Origin: Uruburuella suis | Lineage (GTDB): Bacteria; Pseudomonadota; Gammaproteobacteria; Burkholderiales; Neisseriaceae | Length of the DNA stretch: 23,011 nucleotides | Assembly (NCBI RefSeq): GCF_004341385.1 | Contig: NZ_SLXE01000008.1 | Coordinates: 46,055-69,065 of the forward strand | Direction: 5' to 3' | Shown here: one piece after another, positions 21,735-23,011 of the stretch | Layout: each line of letters begins with the position of its first letter | Position numbering within the stretch: position 1 is the first letter of the stretch | Position numbers and translations under genes: made by a program | Notes under the pieces: generated by a model | The model's input: only the letters and a program-made list of their open reading frames with translations | What the model was told of the DNA's origin: nothing | Database searches by the model: none

Positions 21735-23011
21735 CAGTTTTTATGCTCACGCACACTGGCAATCAGCAGGCTGAGAATGCCATACACAATCAGGCCGATA
21801 ATCAATGTGGCAATAATGTTGTAAATCCGTGTGGGCAGCTGCGCCATATCCGGCACGCTGGGCTGCGACACCACCTCAAGATAAAGCTGCTGGCGCTCGG
21901 CTTCAGCCTTGGCATTTTCCAGCGAGGTTACCGCCACCGCCATCTGCTTTTCAGCCAATTCGTTTTCCAGAAAAAGGCGCTGATAATCGGCCGCTTGGTT
22001 GGCAAGCGAATTATTGCCGCCACCGAAAATTTGGCGCAGCTGCGAAGTGATTTCTTTGCGCAGGCTTTGCTCGCGCGCTTTGAGGCCGGGAATTTGCGGG
22101 TTATCCGGCGTAACCGCGCGCACCTGATCGAGCTGGGTTTGAATCACAATCAGCTCATCCTGCAGCTTGGATATCAAGCCCATCTGCACTTCAGATTGCG
22201 CTTTCAAATCAAAAATACCGTGTTTGGTGCGATATTCGGTGAGGTTGGCCGCCGCTTCCTGCACCCGCTCTTCGGCCACTTTCACCGCATCTTCCGCATA
22301 GCGGATGGTGTCGATGCGCGCGCGCGTATTGAGCTTATTGATCAAATCTTCGCCCTGCTTGAGCAGAGCCTGGTTGATTTTCGCCGACTCAGCAGCATTG
22401 AACGAGGTGACACCCAGTGTGGTGATGCCGGAAATCGAATCGAAATTAATACCGACCTTTTTCACATAATATTGATAAAAAGCTTCGCCGTAATCAAAGA
22501 AGCCAAAGCCGTTGAAACGGCTGAACAGATCACCGTTTTCTTCATAAAATTGACGCACCGGCAGCTTTTTCTCCAGCTCGCCCAAAGCCGTGCGCGATTG
22601 CATATATTCGCGCACGGTGTAGGTGTCGTCTTGCGCGCGCGAAAAGCCTGCGCCTTGCAAAATAGCGCCAATATCGCTTAAGGCGGCCTGATTTTTCGAT
22701 GAACGCACCACAAAGCTTGATTCGGAAGTAAATTGGTCTGAAGCCATCAGACCAAAATACAGCACCGACACCACCGTGGGGATAATCACGGTAATCCAAA
22801 GCAAAGGCGAGGCTTTAGCCAACCAAGATTTGGGCTTTCGAGCCAATCTGGCGGCAGTCGCTTGTTTCGCTGCTTCGGCTTGTTTCGCTGCTTCGGCTTG
22901 TTTCGCTGCTTCGGCTTGTTTCGCTGCTTCGGCTTGTTTCGCTGCTTCGGCTTGTTTCGCTGCTTCGGCTTGTTTCGCTGCTTCGGCTTGTTTCGCTGCT
23001 TCGGCTTGTGG
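21734..23011 (-). CDS. ctrB: Capsule export inner membrane protein CtrB (KpsE/BexC), 5' end outside the window
   Basis: CtrB is the polysaccharide co-polymerase-like protein that spans the periplasm and connects the CtrCD transporter to the outer membrane channel CtrA. The visible 425 residues contain a repeat region (AEAAKQ)n, then ARKPKSWLAKASPLLWITVI leading into the first membrane segment. A long periplasmic part rich in predicted coiled coil follows, then the conserved VSQPSVPDMAQLPTR and a C-terminal membrane segment ending SVREHKN. The frame is open through the right edge, so the true start is not seen. A TTG at 22846 could be mistaken for a start, but it lies inside the continuous frame. 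Usual family length is about 380-390, so this copy is longer, because of the repeats. Confidence 0.88.
   Translation of the reverse strand, partial: PQAEAAKQAEAAKQAEAAKQAEAAKQAEAAKQAEAAKQAEAAKQAEAAKQATAARLARKPKSWLAKASPLLWITVIIPTVVSVLYFGLMASDQFTSESSFVVRSSKNQAALSDIGAILQGAGFSRAQDDTYTVREYMQSRTALGELEKKLPVRQFYEENGDLFSRFNGFGFFDYGEAFYQYYVKKVGINFDSISGITTLGVTSFNAAESAKINQALLKQGEDLINKLNTRARIDTIRYAEDAVKVAEERVQEAAANLTEYRTKHGIFDLKAQSEVQMGLISKLQDELIVIQTQLDQVRAVTPDNPQIPGLKAREQSLRKEITSQLRQIFGGGNNSLANQAADYQRLFLENELAEKQMAVAVTSLENAKAEAERQQLYLEVVSQPSVPDMAQLPTRIYNIIATLIIGLIVYGILSLLIASVREHKN
22861..23004. repeat. Eight perfect 18-bp tandem repeats in ctrB
   Basis: The unit CTTGTTTCGCTGCTTCGG is repeated eight times without a single change, followed by five bases of a ninth unit before the sequence diverges at 23010. 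A diverged copy precedes it at 22843-22860. On the coding (minus) strand each unit encodes AEAAKQ, so changes in copy number keep the frame. The identity of all copies points to recent slippage or recombination. Confidence 0.95.

Noticed and set aside
22844..22846. TTG as the start codon of ctrB
   Set aside because: The frame is open through the repeats to the edge of the window, and a start here would leave only a short cytoplasmic tail with no ribosome site. The true start is most likely beyond 23011.
22861..23004. Regular repeats that might be a CRISPR array
   Set aside because: The units are directly adjacent with no spacers, only 18 bp long, and in frame with ctrB; they are a coding tandem repeat.

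Overview
The window is a chromosomal segment of a Neisseriaceae bacterium, most likely a Neisseria species. About two dozen perfect copies of the 12-base DNA uptake sequence AGGCCGTCTGAA (AG-DUS dialect) and three of ATGCCGTCTGAA (AT-DUS) are scattered through it. The division genes have the protein lengths and landmark residues of Neisseria orthologues; for example, the PBP2 active-site Ser310, Ser362 and Lys497 keep gonococcal numbering. The species cannot be named from the sequence alone.

Positions 64-18207 hold the whole division and cell wall (dcw) cluster on the minus strand. In transcription order it runs mraZ, rsmH, ftsL, ftsI, murE, murF, mraY, a small unrecognised membrane protein, murD, ftsW, murG, murC, ddl, ftsQ, ftsA, ftsZ. 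It starts at a good sigma70-type promoter followed by three GTGKG boxes 10 bp apart (a probable MraZ operator) and ends at a 20-bp-stem terminator after ftsZ. The products make UDP-MurNAc-pentapeptide (MurE, MurF, MurD, MurC, Ddl), carry it as lipid I/II (MraY, MurG), polymerise and cross-link septal peptidoglycan (FtsW, FtsI) and assemble the divisome (FtsZ, FtsA, FtsQ, FtsL). The gaps are loosened by DUS hairpins and small mobile-type repeats: a 165-bp inverted-repeat element before murD, a 104-bp Correia-like element between murF and mraY, and a 30-bp palindromic insertion inside murE itself.

Positions 18208-19967 are on the plus strand. They hold a MidA/NDUFAF7-type methyltransferase gene divergent from mraZ with its own DUS terminator, then a tRNA(CAU)-tRNA-Ala(GGC) pair with a near-consensus promoter and terminator.

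Positions 19968-20289 have no gene. They carry a 192-bp composite repeat whose ends match those of the Correia-like element, and a perfect 23-bp-stem DUS hairpin.

Positions 20290-23011 (minus strand) are the distal part of a group 2 type capsule ABC export operon: ctrB (5' end outside the window), ctrC and ctrD, with overlapping junctions. ctrB contains an unusual run of eight identical 18-bp in-frame repeats encoding (AEAAKQ)n just before its first membrane segment.

I found no clearly new multi-gene system. The points most worth a second look are the ctrB repeat tract, the repeat family with ATACCAAT ends, the insertion that splits a DUS inside murE, and the PBP2 residues that match penicillin-reduced-susceptibility alleles.
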